This document shows, one piece after another, positions 18,473 through 28,217 of a stretch of 46,043 nt of DNA. This DNA is from Chlamydiia bacterium. GTDB lineage: Bacteria; Chlamydiota; Chlamydiia; Chlamydiales; Simkaniaceae. The notes under the pieces are model-generated. The model did no database searches and was not told the DNA's origin. It was given only the letters and a program-made list of their open reading frames with translations. Both the position numbers and the translations under genes were made by a program. The first letter of the stretch is position 1, and each line of letters opens with the position of its first letter. The DNA is taken from contig JAUIKQ010000003.1 in assembly GCA_030430655.1 (NCBI GenBank), positions 1-46,043 on the forward strand, in the 5' to 3' direction.

Positions 18473-19933
18473 ATGATGATGAAATGCTTTTCAAGTTTCC
18501 TCCTTAACACGGCTGCAGCTGTTACCTTGGCGACGTCGGTGCATGGGAAAACAAGTCCTTTTGACAGTGTTGTTGCTCACAGCAGCCCACAATACGGAAA
18601 GGAAATATCTCGACCTTTCACAAACGTCGCAAAAAAGGCGACGCCGGCGGTTGTTTGTATTAAAGCAGAGATAGAGAGTGGCCACGTGCTACAACAGTCT
18701 CCATTCAACGACTTTCACGATGAATTATTCCATCGATTTTTTGGACGACCAAGGCAACCCTACCAAGATGCACAGCTGCAACCCCAAATCAGCCAAGGAT
18801 CTGGATTTATTATTTCAGAAGATGGCTACATAGTTACCAACTACCACGTAGTGAAAAACGCAAAAACGATTACGGTTTTAATCAACAACAACGTTCATCG
18901 AGAATTAGAAGCAAAATTTATCGGAGGAGATCCCGATACGGACATTGCCGTTATCAAAATGGAAGGAAGCGATTTTCCCTACCTGACCTTCGGTGACTCG
19001 GATGAGCTAGAAGTAGGCGAATGGGTGATGGCGATTGGCACCCCTCTGCAATTAGAGGCTACCGTTTCTGCGGGCATCGTGAGCGCCAAAGGACGAAGAA
19101 ACCTCCAGCTCACGGCCTTGGAAGACTTTATTCAAACAGACACCGTCAGTAACCCTGGAAGCTCCGGAGGTGCTCTACTCAATTTGGATGGACAGGTCGT
19201 CGGCATGACAACCGCGATTCTGACTACAGGAGGCAGTGGTGCCTATATCGGTGTCACTTTTGCTATCCCAAGCAACATTATTCAAATTATTCAGCAACAG
19301 CTAGTGGAAAACGGAAAGGTCTGCCGCGGCTTTTTGGGAGTAGGGCTCCAAGAGATCGACAGCGATCTTGCAGAAGCATTCCACATCAGTTCGAATGAAG
19401 GGGCTGTTGTCACCGAAGTCGTCAAAGACTCTCCTGCAGAGAAGGCCGGCTTGGAGCAAGGAGATATTATTATCGCTTTGAATGGCGCCCCCGTTAGATC
19501 AACAGCGTCTCTGCACAAGGCAATTCAATTACTGCCCCCGGGATCTACTATTGATTTAACCCTGCTCCGCAATGGTAAAAAGCTACATAAAACCATTCAA
19601 ATCACAGAGCGCAGAAAAAATGCATGCGGACTGCACACGGAAGCAAAACTTGGCTTTTCCGTCGAAGACTTAAGTCAAGACAATATCTTACGCTACCATC
19701 TTTCTCCTAGTGATGAAGGAGTAGTGATCGCCGATGTCGAACCTGGCTCCTACGCTGCAAAGCTCGGTCTTCGCCCTGGGTTTATGATACTTGCGGTCAA
19801 TCACCGCAAAGTAAAAAATACCCAAGAGTTTCAAGAGATAATAGAAAACATGAGTAACGCGAAAAGGGTTTTGTTACTTGTAAAGCTTGGAAACGCTGGA
19901 GTCCGTTTTTTCTCCCTTCCCTTGAAACGCTAA
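18473..19933 (+). CDS. htrA: Periplasmic serine protease HtrA/DegP-like (Do family)
   Basis: Signal sequence, GSGFIISEDGYIVTNYHVV, DTDIAVIKM, NPGSSGGALLNLDGQVVGM, two PDZ-like domains. Confidence 0.92.
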   Translation: MMMKCFSSFLLNTAAAVTLATSVHGKTSPFDSVVAHSSPQYGKEISRPFTNVAKKATPAVVCIKAEIESGHVLQQSPFNDFHDELFHRFFGRPRQPYQDAQLQPQISQGSGFIISEDGYIVTNYHVVKNAKTITVLINNNVHRELEAKFIGGDPDTDIAVIKMEGSDFPYLTFGDSDELEVGEWVMAIGTPLQLEATVSAGIVSAKGRRNLQLTALEDFIQTDTVSNPGSSGGALLNLDGQVVGMTTAILTTGGSGAYIGVTFAIPSNIIQIIQQQLVENGKVCRGFLGVGLQEIDSDLAEAFHISSNEGAVVTEVVKDSPAEKAGLEQGDIIIALNGAPVRSTASLHKAIQLLPPGSTIDLTLLRNGKKLHKTIQITERRKNACGLHTEAKLGFSVEDLSQDNILRYHLSPSDEGVVIADVEPGSYAAKLGLRPGFMILAVNHRKVKNTQEFQEIIENMSNAKRVLLLVKLGNAGVRFFSLPLKR

Positions 19934-19945
19934 AACATCTTCACC

Positions 19946-19974
19946 TCCCCTACTCGAAGAGATTCGGTAGGGGG
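19946..19974. terminator. Putative bidirectional terminator hairpin between convergent htrA and M50 gene
   Basis: CCCCTAC-t-CGAA-GAGA-TTCG-GTAGGGG: 11-bp stem with one bulge and a GNRA-type loop in a 44-bp gap. No strong U-tract. Confidence 0.5.
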
Positions 19975-19977
19975 TGT

Positions 19978-21123
19978 CTATCCTTCTTTCTTGGTAAACT
20001 TCTGAATGTAGCGATCGAAAATGGGATCGCCTTGTAGGTCTGTAAAAGGAGGACAGCAGAGGAGATCTTGTATCTTCCCTTTTCCTTCCTCTAAGGCAGC
20101 ATCCAGCCACCCAATGGTGGGCTTTACTTTTTTCAAGGCCGCTGCAGCGGTGGCATTTCTTATAGCCACTTCTACTTTTGGTTGCATGCGATATACCCCG
20201 CCCGAAAGCGCATCCACCGTGCTGTAGTCTTTCATTTCAAAGGCCGCTTTATGTAAATCTATACTCCCCTCGTCATCCAGCTGATCCTTTAATGGAAATA
20301 GAAGAGTGTATGTTTCCTTTAGATCACCCTGCTCCAAGGATAGCCTGGCCAAATGTTGCGTTGCAATCGCATGTAATATACCCCCTTGCGAACGCTCGCG
20401 CACCTCCTTAAACAGACCCTCTGCTTGCTTTTTATGATGGTATAAAAGCGCTTTTTCTCCCTCTAAAATCTTCTCCTTTAGCCGGTTATCCAAATCTGCC
20501 GCAGTCGTATTTTTTGTGCGCCTGTACCCTTCAAAATTTTGAAAAGCAAAGAGAAAAAAAAGGATCCCTACAAAAATAGATTGAGTCCATAAAAAGCCCG
20601 CTACGCAGACAGCAGCGGACACAACCATCCCTATAAAATAGACAATCCGCGTGCCCTTGGCTTTAAAGGCTCCCTCGCAAAGAACGCGGACAAGATGGCC
20701 CCCATCCAATGGCAAAATAGGAAGAAGGTTTAGCAACGTCCAAAAATAATTCACCACAAATAGCGCTCCTAAAAAGTAATGAACAAAATCTGGATAGATT
20801 GCGCCTTTCATGAGGAAGAGGTAGGCCAGGATACACAAGCAAAAACCGAAGAAAGGACCCCCTAGAATCACCAAAAACTCTTTAGGACGGCTCAGCCGTT
20901 TTCCTGAAGGAAACGTTACCCCTCCAAAAGCCACTAGTTCGATAGAAGGATTTTGTCCAAAAAGTAAAGAGAGGAGGGCATGTCCAAATTCATGAACCAA
21001 AATAGAAACAAAAATAACGATAACCCAAATAAAAGTACCGAAAAAGGAGCGTGAATTTAAAAAGCCAATCAAAGCGGCCATTAACCAAAAAAAAGGAGAA
21101 ATTTTTATTGGAATACGGCGCAT
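19978..21123 (-). CDS. M50 family (site-2-protease-like) membrane metallopeptidase
   Basis: Likely start [15 protein letters not shown] at 21123. HEFGH zinc motif, LLPILPLDGGHLVRVL, several TM segments. The 452-aa ORF extension lies inside sucD. Confidence 0.85.
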   Translation of the reverse strand: MRRIPIKISPFFWLMAALIGFLNSRSFFGTFIWVIVIFVSILVHEFGHALLSLLFGQNPSIELVAFGGVTFPSGKRLSRPKEFLVILGGPFFGFCLCILAYLFLMKGAIYPDFVHYFLGALFVVNYFWTLLNLLPILPLDGGHLVRVLCEGAFKAKGTRIVYFIGMVVSAAVCVAGFLWTQSIFVGILFFLFAFQNFEGYRRTKNTTAADLDNRLKEKILEGEKALLYHHKKQAEGLFKEVRERSQGGILHAIATQHLARLSLEQGDLKETYTLLFPLKDQLDDEGSIDLHKAAFEMKDYSTVDALSGGVYRMQPKVEVAIRNATAAAALKKVKPTIGWLDAALEEGKGKIQDLLCCPPFTDLQGDPIFDRYIQKFTKKEG

Positions 21124-21995
21124 TACTTTCCACACGCCTTTTGCATGGCCTGTCCAAGTTCTGCCGGTGTTTTTGCAATAACAGCGCCTGCGCTTTCCAA
21201 AGCGCGGATTTTCCCTTCTGCTGTTCCCTGTCCACCAGACACAATGGCGCCTGCATGTCCCATGCGTCTTCCAGGAGGCGCCGTAATACCCGCTATAAAA
21301 GCGGCTATTGGCTTGGAGCAATTCCCCTTGATCCACTCTGCCGCCATTTCTTCTGCGTTGCCACCAATTTCTCCAATCAATAAAATGCCCTCTGTATCGT
21401 CATCCTTTTCAAAAAGCTCTAACACGTCGATGAAGCTGGTTCCATTTAAAGGATCTCCCCCGATCCCAATACAAGTGGTTTGGCCAAGGCCTAACTGCGT
21501 TGTTTGCCACACCGCCTCATATGTCAAAGTACCAGACCTGGATACGATCCCAATTTTCCCTTTTTTATGTATATACCCTGGCATAATCCCAATTTTGCAC
21601 TCTTCCGCCGTAATCACACCTGGACAGTTAGGACCAATAAGGCGAGAGGTTTTAGAATGGCGCATCACTTGTGAAACCTCAAGCATATCTCGGACTGGAA
21701 TACCTTCGGTAATACAGATAATCAAAGGAATGCCTGCGCTTTCTGCTTCTAAAATAGCCATAGCTGCAAAATTTGGAGGAACAAAAATTAAAGTGGCATC
21801 CGGATTCACCTCTCCTTTTGCCTCAGCCACGGTATCAAACACGGGAAGGTTCAAGACACGTTGTCCCCCTTTAGACGGGGTAACCCCTCCAACAAACTGG
21901 CTGCCATAGGCTACTCCCTGCTCTGTGTGAAAAAGCCCTGCCTTGCCGGTGATACCTTGCGTAATAATACGTGTCTTTTTATCAATTAAAATCAC
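21123..21995 (-). CDS. sucD: Succinate--CoA ligase alpha subunit; GTG start likely
   Basis: [60 protein letters not shown] gives a good SD and start after sucC stop. Confidence 0.93.
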   Translation of the reverse strand: MILIDKKTRIITQGITGKAGLFHTEQGVAYGSQFVGGVTPSKGGQRVLNLPVFDTVAEAKGEVNPDATLIFVPPNFAAMAILEAESAGIPLIICITEGIPVRDMLEVSQVMRHSKTSRLIGPNCPGVITAEECKIGIMPGYIHKKGKIGIVSRSGTLTYEAVWQTTQLGLGQTTCIGIGGDPLNGTSFIDVLELFEKDDDTEGILLIGEIGGNAEEMAAEWIKGNCSKPIAAFIAGITAPPGRRMGHAGAIVSGGQGTAEGKIRALESAGAVIAKTPAELGQAMQKACGK

Positions 21996-21996
21996 G

Positions 21997-23163
21997 TTAC
22001 CTCCCCTTACTGCTTTCGACAATTTTCTGCGCGGCTGTAGCCAAATCAGCGGCAGAAATAATAGGCAGACGAGAATTTTCTATTAATCTTTTTCCCTCTT
22101 CTACATTTGTTCCTTCTAATCTGACCACTAAGGGCACTTGCACCTTCAGCTCCTTTGTAGCAGCAATAATACCTTCTGCAATAGTGGCGCAGTTCATAAT
22201 CCCTCCAAAAATATTCACCAAAATTCCCTTCACATTGGGATCTTTAAGGATAATTTTAAATCCAGTCGCCACTTTTTCTTTGTCTGCACTTCCCCCAACA
22301 TCTAAAAAGTTAGCGGGCGCTCCACCAAAGTGATGAATAATATCCATGGTCGCCATTGCAAGTCCCGCTCCATTGACCATGCATCCAATAGACCCATCCA
22401 AAGCAATGTAAGCTAAATCATGGGCTGTCGCTTCTACTTCCCCAGAAGGCACTTGCGTGGCATCGTAAAAATTTGCAACTTCTTTTTGCCGAAACAGCGC
22501 ATTATCATCCACGCTAAGTTTTGCATCAATTGCAAAAAGAGCGCCATCTGGCGTTGCAATTAAGGGATTAATTTCTAAAAGCGATGCGTCTAATTCCGTA
22601 AAGGCTTTAGCCACATTCGCACAAATTGCCATGCCACTTTTTTTCTGCTGCCCCTTCCAACCCATGAAATTGGCCAGCTGGATAAGATGAAAAGGGCGCA
22701 CCAAGCCATTCAACTCTATTGGAATTTTTAGGATTTTCTCCGGACTTTTTTCCGCAATTTCTTCGATTTCCATCCCTCCTTCTGGAGAGGCAATCAAAAT
22801 AGCGCGCGCATTTTCTCTGTCAATGATCGCTCCTAGATAATATTCCTTTGCAATTTCTTTTAATGAAGTGATTAAGATTTGATGCGCTGTCACTCCCAAA
22901 GGACCTGTTTGCTGGTTAACAAGTTTCATACCAATTAAGTGCTTGGCTACTTCAACAATTTCTTGCGGGTTTTGAGCAATTTTCACTCCTCCGCCCTTGC
23001 CGCGGCCGCCGGCATGCACCTGAATTTTTAATACCGCATTTTGCAGGCCAAGCTCATGCACAATTTTTTGCGCTTCTTCAACGGTCCCAGCGACTCCAAA
23101 TTCTGGAATAGGGATACCGTACCGCTGAAGTAAAATTTTTGCTTGATATTCATGCGTGTTCAT
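21997..23163 (-). CDS. sucC: Succinate--CoA ligase beta subunit
   Basis: [68 protein letters not shown]. Confidence 0.95.
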   Translation of the reverse strand: MNTHEYQAKILLQRYGIPIPEFGVAGTVEEAQKIVHELGLQNAVLKIQVHAGGRGKGGGVKIAQNPQEIVEVAKHLIGMKLVNQQTGPLGVTAHQILITSLKEIAKEYYLGAIIDRENARAILIASPEGGMEIEEIAEKSPEKILKIPIELNGLVRPFHLIQLANFMGWKGQQKKSGMAICANVAKAFTELDASLLEINPLIATPDGALFAIDAKLSVDDNALFRQKEVANFYDATQVPSGEVEATAHDLAYIALDGSIGCMVNGAGLAMATMDIIHHFGGAPANFLDVGGSADKEKVATGFKIILKDPNVKGILVNIFGGIMNCATIAEGIIAATKELKVQVPLVVRLEGTNVEEGKRLIENSRLPIISAADLATAAQKIVESSKGR

Positions 23164-23239
23164 AGATCCTCATATAGTGCTCCCCATAATCTTTATATGT
23201 GATAGAATGATGATTTCCATCAACCTCTTTTCGTGATTT

Positions 23240-24163
23240 ATGATTTTTAAACTCCTTAAGTCTAGTTTTTCTAAACTACAAAAAGCCCTCTCTAAGACCC
23301 ATTTGGGCACACGCCTTGTGTCTCTCTTTGGCAAGCCCTTGGACCAAGACACATTTGAGCATTTAGAAATGCTCCTTTATGAAGCAGATTTAGGATCGGA
23401 ATGTGTAGACGCCTTATTAAGTAGCGCCAAAGACATTGCGAAAAGGCGCTCTCAGCCTTCTGTTGATGATTTTATCGATGCTATGAAAGCAGTTGCGATC
23501 GCTACTTTTGACGCATCTAACAAAGCAGTTTTACCTGGTATCACTACCTCTCCTCATGTAATCTTGATGACAGGAGTGAATGGAAGTGGCAAAACCACTT
23601 CTACTGCAAAGTTGGCCCATCACTACATAAAACTTGGGAAAAGTGTACTTATTGCAGCAGCGGATACCTTCCGCGCAGCTGCAGTAGAGCAGCTTGAGAT
23701 TTGGGCAAAGCGTTTACACATTGACTGCATCAAGGGGCAAAGCGGCAGTGATCCTGCGAGCATTGTCTATGATGCTATTTGCTCTGCAAAAGCGCGCCAC
23801 ATCGATATCGTCATTGCAGACACAGCGGGACGTTTAGAATCCAGGGAAGATCTCATGGGGCAACTAAAAAAAATTCACCAAGTATGCAGCAAAGCAATGC
23901 CAGGGGCGCCCCACGAAACCTATCTTGTTTTGGATGCGACGATTGGACAAAGTGGGATCGATCAGGCAGCGAAATTTCACCAAGCAGCCCCTTTGACAGG
24001 CATTATTCTCACCAAGCTGGATGGATCGGCAAAGGGGGGAATTATCTTATCCATATACAAGTTACTTAAGATACCGGTACGCTTTATAGGACTTGGAGAA
24101 GCGAAAGAAGATTTTGAACCCTTTAATGCAAACGCCTATGTCGAAGCCCTCTTCCACAAATGA
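23240..24163 (+). CDS. ftsY: Signal recognition particle receptor FtsY
   Basis: GVNGSGKTTSTAKLAH, AADTFRAAAVEQL, DTAGRLESREDLMGQL, TKLDGSAKGG. Confidence 0.95.
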   Translation: MIFKLLKSSFSKLQKALSKTHLGTRLVSLFGKPLDQDTFEHLEMLLYEADLGSECVDALLSSAKDIAKRRSQPSVDDFIDAMKAVAIATFDASNKAVLPGITTSPHVILMTGVNGSGKTTSTAKLAHHYIKLGKSVLIAAADTFRAAAVEQLEIWAKRLHIDCIKGQSGSDPASIVYDAICSAKARHIDIVIADTAGRLESREDLMGQLKKIHQVCSKAMPGAPHETYLVLDATIGQSGIDQAAKFHQAAPLTGIILTKLDGSAKGGIILSIYKLLKIPVRFIGLGEAKEDFEPFNANAYVEALFHK

Positions 24164-24938
24164 TTTTCATCCTCAACGTGCGTACCTGCAGCTAGTGCAA
24201 GATACCCTTCGGTATCTCTCTGCTTGCAAAAAGCAAGAGCCAGGTCCCTTACCACCAAAAAAACGCCCTTTTTTGCGCCCTTCTTTGCATAGGCCAACCG
24301 AAAATCCAAGGCCAATCGCCACCGCTGTGCAAGTAAAAGACAGCAAACCCACCGAGGAAAAAGCGTCCCCTCCTTCTGTAAAAAAAGAGGAGAAAAGACC
24401 CTTTTCCTTAACATCACCAGCGCCTATTACCTATCCGATTCACTCTGTGCGTGAATTACTCAAAAAAACAGCGCATCCCTTTTCGTGGGGATTACCGGAC
24501 GACTCTGTAGCTAAACAAACTCTCCAGATGGACAGACACCCCTTTCCTGCAATTGCGCTTTTGGCAACGCAGAGCCACCCCTATCTTTCCCTTCTTTGCA
24601 ACATAGCTAGTGCTCTCAACGCGGTTTTTGCAAGCGCTCGCGTTTTATATATAGAAAAATTTAAAGCACACGGTGACTTTGAACGTTTACTTACCACTCC
24701 CCACCTAAAATGGGTCATTGCTCCAGACCAACTGCTATGGAACACTCCCCTGCTTCTCCCCTTCTTAAAAGAGTATCCCCAAGCCCAAGAAAAGTACCTA
24801 AGCCAAACCCCCCTCCTGCTGCTGCCAAACCTACACCTTTATGCGGAGCAGCCGCTCTTAAAACGCTCGCTTTGGCAACTCATAAACAGAAAATTTAACT
24901 CTATCTCGCAAAAGGCCGAAGCACGATCCTCTTTTTGA
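24138..24938 (+). CDS. Hypothetical protein; N-terminus overlaps ftsY end
   Basis: ORF 24093-24938. Internal Met at 24138 gives MSKPSSTNDFHPQRAYLQL. Pro/Lys-rich linker then a hydrophobic C-terminal domain. Confidence 0.6.
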   Translation: MSKPSSTNDFHPQRAYLQLVQDTLRYLSACKKQEPGPLPPKKRPFLRPSLHRPTENPRPIATAVQVKDSKPTEEKASPPSVKKEEKRPFSLTSPAPITYPIHSVRELLKKTAHPFSWGLPDDSVAKQTLQMDRHPFPAIALLATQSHPYLSLLCNIASALNAVFASARVLYIEKFKAHGDFERLLTTPHLKWVIAPDQLLWNTPLLLPFLKEYPQAQEKYLSQTPLLLLPNLHLYAEQPLLKRSLWQLINRKFNSISQKAEARSSF

Positions 24939-24950
24939 AACGGCTTCGGC
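24915..24950. terminator. Possible terminator-like inverted repeat between convergent genes
   Basis: GCCGAAGC (24915-24922) and GCTTCGGC (24943-24950), 20-nt loop spanning the stop codon. Confidence 0.3.
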
Positions 24951-24965
24951 GCACAAGACATTTTC

Positions 24966-25595
24966 TTATATTATATCCGTCGTCTCCTCTTTGACACCAA
25001 TGAGGTGCTGCTTAGGAAAGGAGCTTGCTTTGGCCTCTTTGAAGTAGTAAAAAGAGGTGTAGTCGCTTCCAAGATTCTTGTAGAGTGTATCCATCACTTC
25101 CGAAGGCACATCTCCTTCAATATGAAGAACAGAATGCAATCTATTGCGCACAGCCTCTGTTAACTCGTCTATAATTTCGCCAATATCGCTATTAGGCTCA
25201 AATGCTTTTGGATCCAACTGGATGCTGGACACTTCTTCGTCTTCTTTGTCCTTAACTTTTGGCAAAGAAATAAGCGTGCTTTCTGGCAACTCCTCATGGA
25301 TCACCACCTCTTGCTCCTCTTCCTCTTCACTAGAGGAAAGTGCTTCTGAAGTATTTTCCTCCAACGCCTCTATACTAAAGAGACTTTCCGCTTCTTCTTC
25401 CTCGGCTGCCGAGGAAGAAGAAGTTGCCTCTTGCATTTTTGGCAAAGAAATAAGTTGATTTTCTGGCAATTCTTCATAGATCACTACGTCTTGCCTTTCC
25501 AAGCTATCCTTGTCAAAGTCTGCCCGCAGCTGAGCTGACAATCCCATAACTATCGCTAAGGTTCCGACGACACATCCGTTCATCATGTGCTTCAT
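24966..25595 (-). CDS. Exported acidic hypothetical protein with internal duplicated motif
   Basis: Signal peptide-like MKHMMNGCVVGTLAIVMGLSAQLRA; two copies of VVI(Y/H)EELPExxLISLPK separated by Ser/Glu-rich stretches. Confidence 0.65.
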   Translation of the reverse strand: MKHMMNGCVVGTLAIVMGLSAQLRADFDKDSLERQDVVIYEELPENQLISLPKMQEATSSSSAAEEEEAESLFSIEALEENTSEALSSSEEEEEQEVVIHEELPESTLISLPKVKDKEDEEVSSIQLDPKAFEPNSDIGEIIDELTEAVRNRLHSVLHIEGDVPSEVMDTLYKNLGSDYTSFYYFKEAKASSFPKQHLIGVKEETTDII

Positions 25596-25741
25596 TACAT
25601 ACTCCTTATGTATTTATCCTGATATCTATAAAAATAGTACTTCTTATATGATAACTCTCACGGTTTCAAAAGCGCGCGCACTTTGCTTTGAAATGCAAAC
25701 CTCGCGCTCAAAAGGACCCAGACTAGCATCTCAGCGGCAAA

Positions 25742-27958
25742 ATGGACAAGTCTTTTATACATAATATTGCAGAAATCATGATTGAGGGAGGAATAGAGCG
25801 TCCTTTGGACTACTTTATTCCCAAAATGCTCGAAGGGAAGGTACAAGTGGGCAGCTATGTGCAGGTCCCCGTCCGGACAACAAATAGACATGGACTTGTT
25901 CTTAAACTAAAAACAGAAAGTGCGTTTACTAATCTCGCTTCCATTCAAAAACTACATACGGCTCATCCTTTCTTATCAGGCGCCCTAATACGTCTTGCAA
26001 ATTGGATAAGCTACTATTACGTTGCTCCCCTCAGCAAAACCCTTCGTCTTTTTCTTCCCTCTAGCCTACGGAAAGAAACATCAGAAAAAATACAGTATCA
26101 GATCAAGGCAGCAATCAGTAATAAAAAATTGATTGCACTTGCGCAACAATTGCGGAAAAAGGCTCCAGCGCAGGCATTAGTCATCGATCTTTTGCTGCAA
26201 AAAAGGCAAGTTCCCATGAGCGCCATTGCGCAGTCGGCATCAGCGCTCAACAGCTTGGTGAAAAAAAATGTCATTATAAAAGAAGCGATTGTCACACAAG
26301 AGGCGCTGTTAAAAGAAGAAGAATTTATAAAAGACCGTCCCAAAAAGCTCAAGCAAGAGCAGCAAAAGGCGCTAAATGCAATACAAGCTGCCTTAGAAAA
26401 AAAAGTATTTGCTCCTTTTCTGCTGCATGGAATTACAGGCAGTGGAAAAACAGAAGTCTATCTGCAGGCTATTCAAGCCGCGTTAGTTTTAGGGAAGGGG
26501 ATCATCATGCTAGTGCCGGAGATTGCTTTAACAGCACAAACACTTGAGCGGTTTTTTAGACGCTTTAATGAGAAAATAGGAGTTATCCATTCTCGGTTAA
26601 ATGATAGGGAAAAGCAAGACATCTATCACGCAATACTGAAGAAAGAAGTACGGATCGTTGTAGGGGCAAGGTCTGCGCTTTTTTGTCCGATGCAAAATCT
26701 GGGGCTCATTATCTTGGATGAAGAGCATGATAGCTCCTATAAACAGTCGCAAAGTGCGCCCTGCTACCATGCGCGCGATGTTGCTATAATGCGCGGGTGC
26801 ATAGAAAAATGCGCCGTTGTTCTTGGATCAGCCACTCCTTCTCTAGAGAGTTATTTTAACGCAAAGCAGGGAAAATACACCCTGCTAAGCCTTACGAAAC
26901 GAGCAGAAAATACTGCACTTCCCTGCTTTGAAGTGGTAGACATGAAGCAAGAATTTGCAAAGAAGGGGGGATTCACCCTTTTTTCCGATGCCTTGCTTCA
27001 GGGAGTAAAGGAGCGGGCTTTGATTGGAGAGCAGAGTCTTTTGTTTCTCAATAGACGGGGGTACCATACCTATCAAATTTGTTTGGAATGTGGAAAAAGC
27101 CAGCATTGCCCTTCTTGCGATCTCAATCTCACCTTTCATCGTTTGGAAAATAAGCTCGCCTGTCACCTATGTGGCTACACACTTTCTCCACCGCCCAAAC
27201 ATTGCTCACAGTGTAAGAAGCAAGCGTCGATGAAATTCAAAGGAGCTGGCACAGAGCAAGTACAGCGAGCCTTGCATGCTGTATTGCCAGACATACGCAC
27301 GCTACGCATGGACATGGACACTACCCGTAACAAAGGCGCTTTAGAACATCTGTTTCGTTCCTTTCGTTCGGGAAAAGCCGATGTCTTGATCGGGACGCAA
27401 ATGATTGCTAAGGGACTCCATTTCCCTTCTGTGACTTTGGTGGGGATTATCAACGTGGATGGCAGTTTAAACATCCCCGACTTTCGCGCGGGTGAGCACA
27501 CTTTCCAGCTTATCACTCAAGTGGCCGGGCGCTCTGGAAGGAGTCAGCTTGCGGGGAAAGTGGTTTTACAAACTCTGCTCCCAAACCACCCTACCATCCA
27601 GCTCGCGGTGCGTCATGAAATCGCCCCCTTTTGCGAGCAAGAGTGTAGTATTCGGCAAATGCTAGACTACCCGCCCTTTACACGTTTAGTAAAGATCACT
27701 TGCAGTGGGGAAGAAAAACCTCATGTCGAAGTGCACGCCAAAACCATCCACACCTTTCTTGTGGAAAACCTTTCCTCTGCGTACAAAATCTACCCCCCCA
27801 TTCCTTCAGGATATGCAAAGATCCAAGACCAATTCCGCTACAAAATTATTGTTAAAGGCAAAGAGAGCCACGCATTAAAAAGCACGCTCTTGCGCCTTCC
27901 AAGCAATAAAAGCATTCAGCACCTAATTGATGTCGATCCCTCCTCTTTATTTTTTTAA
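25742..27958 (+). CDS. priA: Primosomal protein N' (replication restart helicase PriA)
   Basis: GITGSGKTEVYLQAI, LDEEHDSSYKQ, Cys zinc-binding cluster (CLECGKSQHCPSCDLNLTFHR...CHLCGY...CSQCKK), QVAGRSGRSQLAGKVVLQT. Confidence 0.95.
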   Translation: MDKSFIHNIAEIMIEGGIERPLDYFIPKMLEGKVQVGSYVQVPVRTTNRHGLVLKLKTESAFTNLASIQKLHTAHPFLSGALIRLANWISYYYVAPLSKTLRLFLPSSLRKETSEKIQYQIKAAISNKKLIALAQQLRKKAPAQALVIDLLLQKRQVPMSAIAQSASALNSLVKKNVIIKEAIVTQEALLKEEEFIKDRPKKLKQEQQKALNAIQAALEKKVFAPFLLHGITGSGKTEVYLQAIQAALVLGKGIIMLVPEIALTAQTLERFFRRFNEKIGVIHSRLNDREKQDIYHAILKKEVRIVVGARSALFCPMQNLGLIILDEEHDSSYKQSQSAPCYHARDVAIMRGCIEKCAVVLGSATPSLESYFNAKQGKYTLLSLTKRAENTALPCFEVVDMKQEFAKKGGFTLFSDALLQGVKERALIGEQSLLFLNRRGYHTYQICLECGKSQHCPSCDLNLTFHRLENKLACHLCGYTLSPPPKHCSQCKKQASMKFKGAGTEQVQRALHAVLPDIRTLRMDMDTTRNKGALEHLFRSFRSGKADVLIGTQMIAKGLHFPSVTLVGIINVDGSLNIPDFRAGEHTFQLITQVAGRSGRSQLAGKVVLQTLLPNHPTIQLAVRHEIAPFCEQECSIRQMLDYPPFTRLVKITCSGEEKPHVEVHAKTIHTFLVENLSSAYKIYPPIPSGYAKIQDQFRYKIIVKGKESHALKSTLLRLPSNKSIQHLIDVDPSSLFF

Positions 27959-28217
27959 CCTCCATGCCCGAGAAATGGAACTGGTGGGAATCGCCAGGTC
28001 AAATACCTCCATCATTCCCACAAGTGTGATGGATAAATAGTCTTTACCGTTAAGATAGGTAGCCTCGAGGAAAAATCTGAGGGATCCTCAATTTATTTGT
28101 AAATAGCAAGACTTAAAATAAAGGCGCCCTAAGAGCTACCCGACTTAGGCTTAAAACAAATTGCAACCAAAAACCTTCTCTCTATATAATGGGCTCGATC
28201 GCTTAGAAGGAATGTTT

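Noticed and set aside
19141-19180. HtrA active-site variant NPGSSGG instead of the common NPGNSGG
   Set aside because: The catalytic Ser is retained; likely a neutral substitution.
21124-21336. N-terminal extension of the M50 protease ORF
   Set aside because: This part lies inside sucD in another frame; the protease-like sequence begins at MRRIPIKI (21123).
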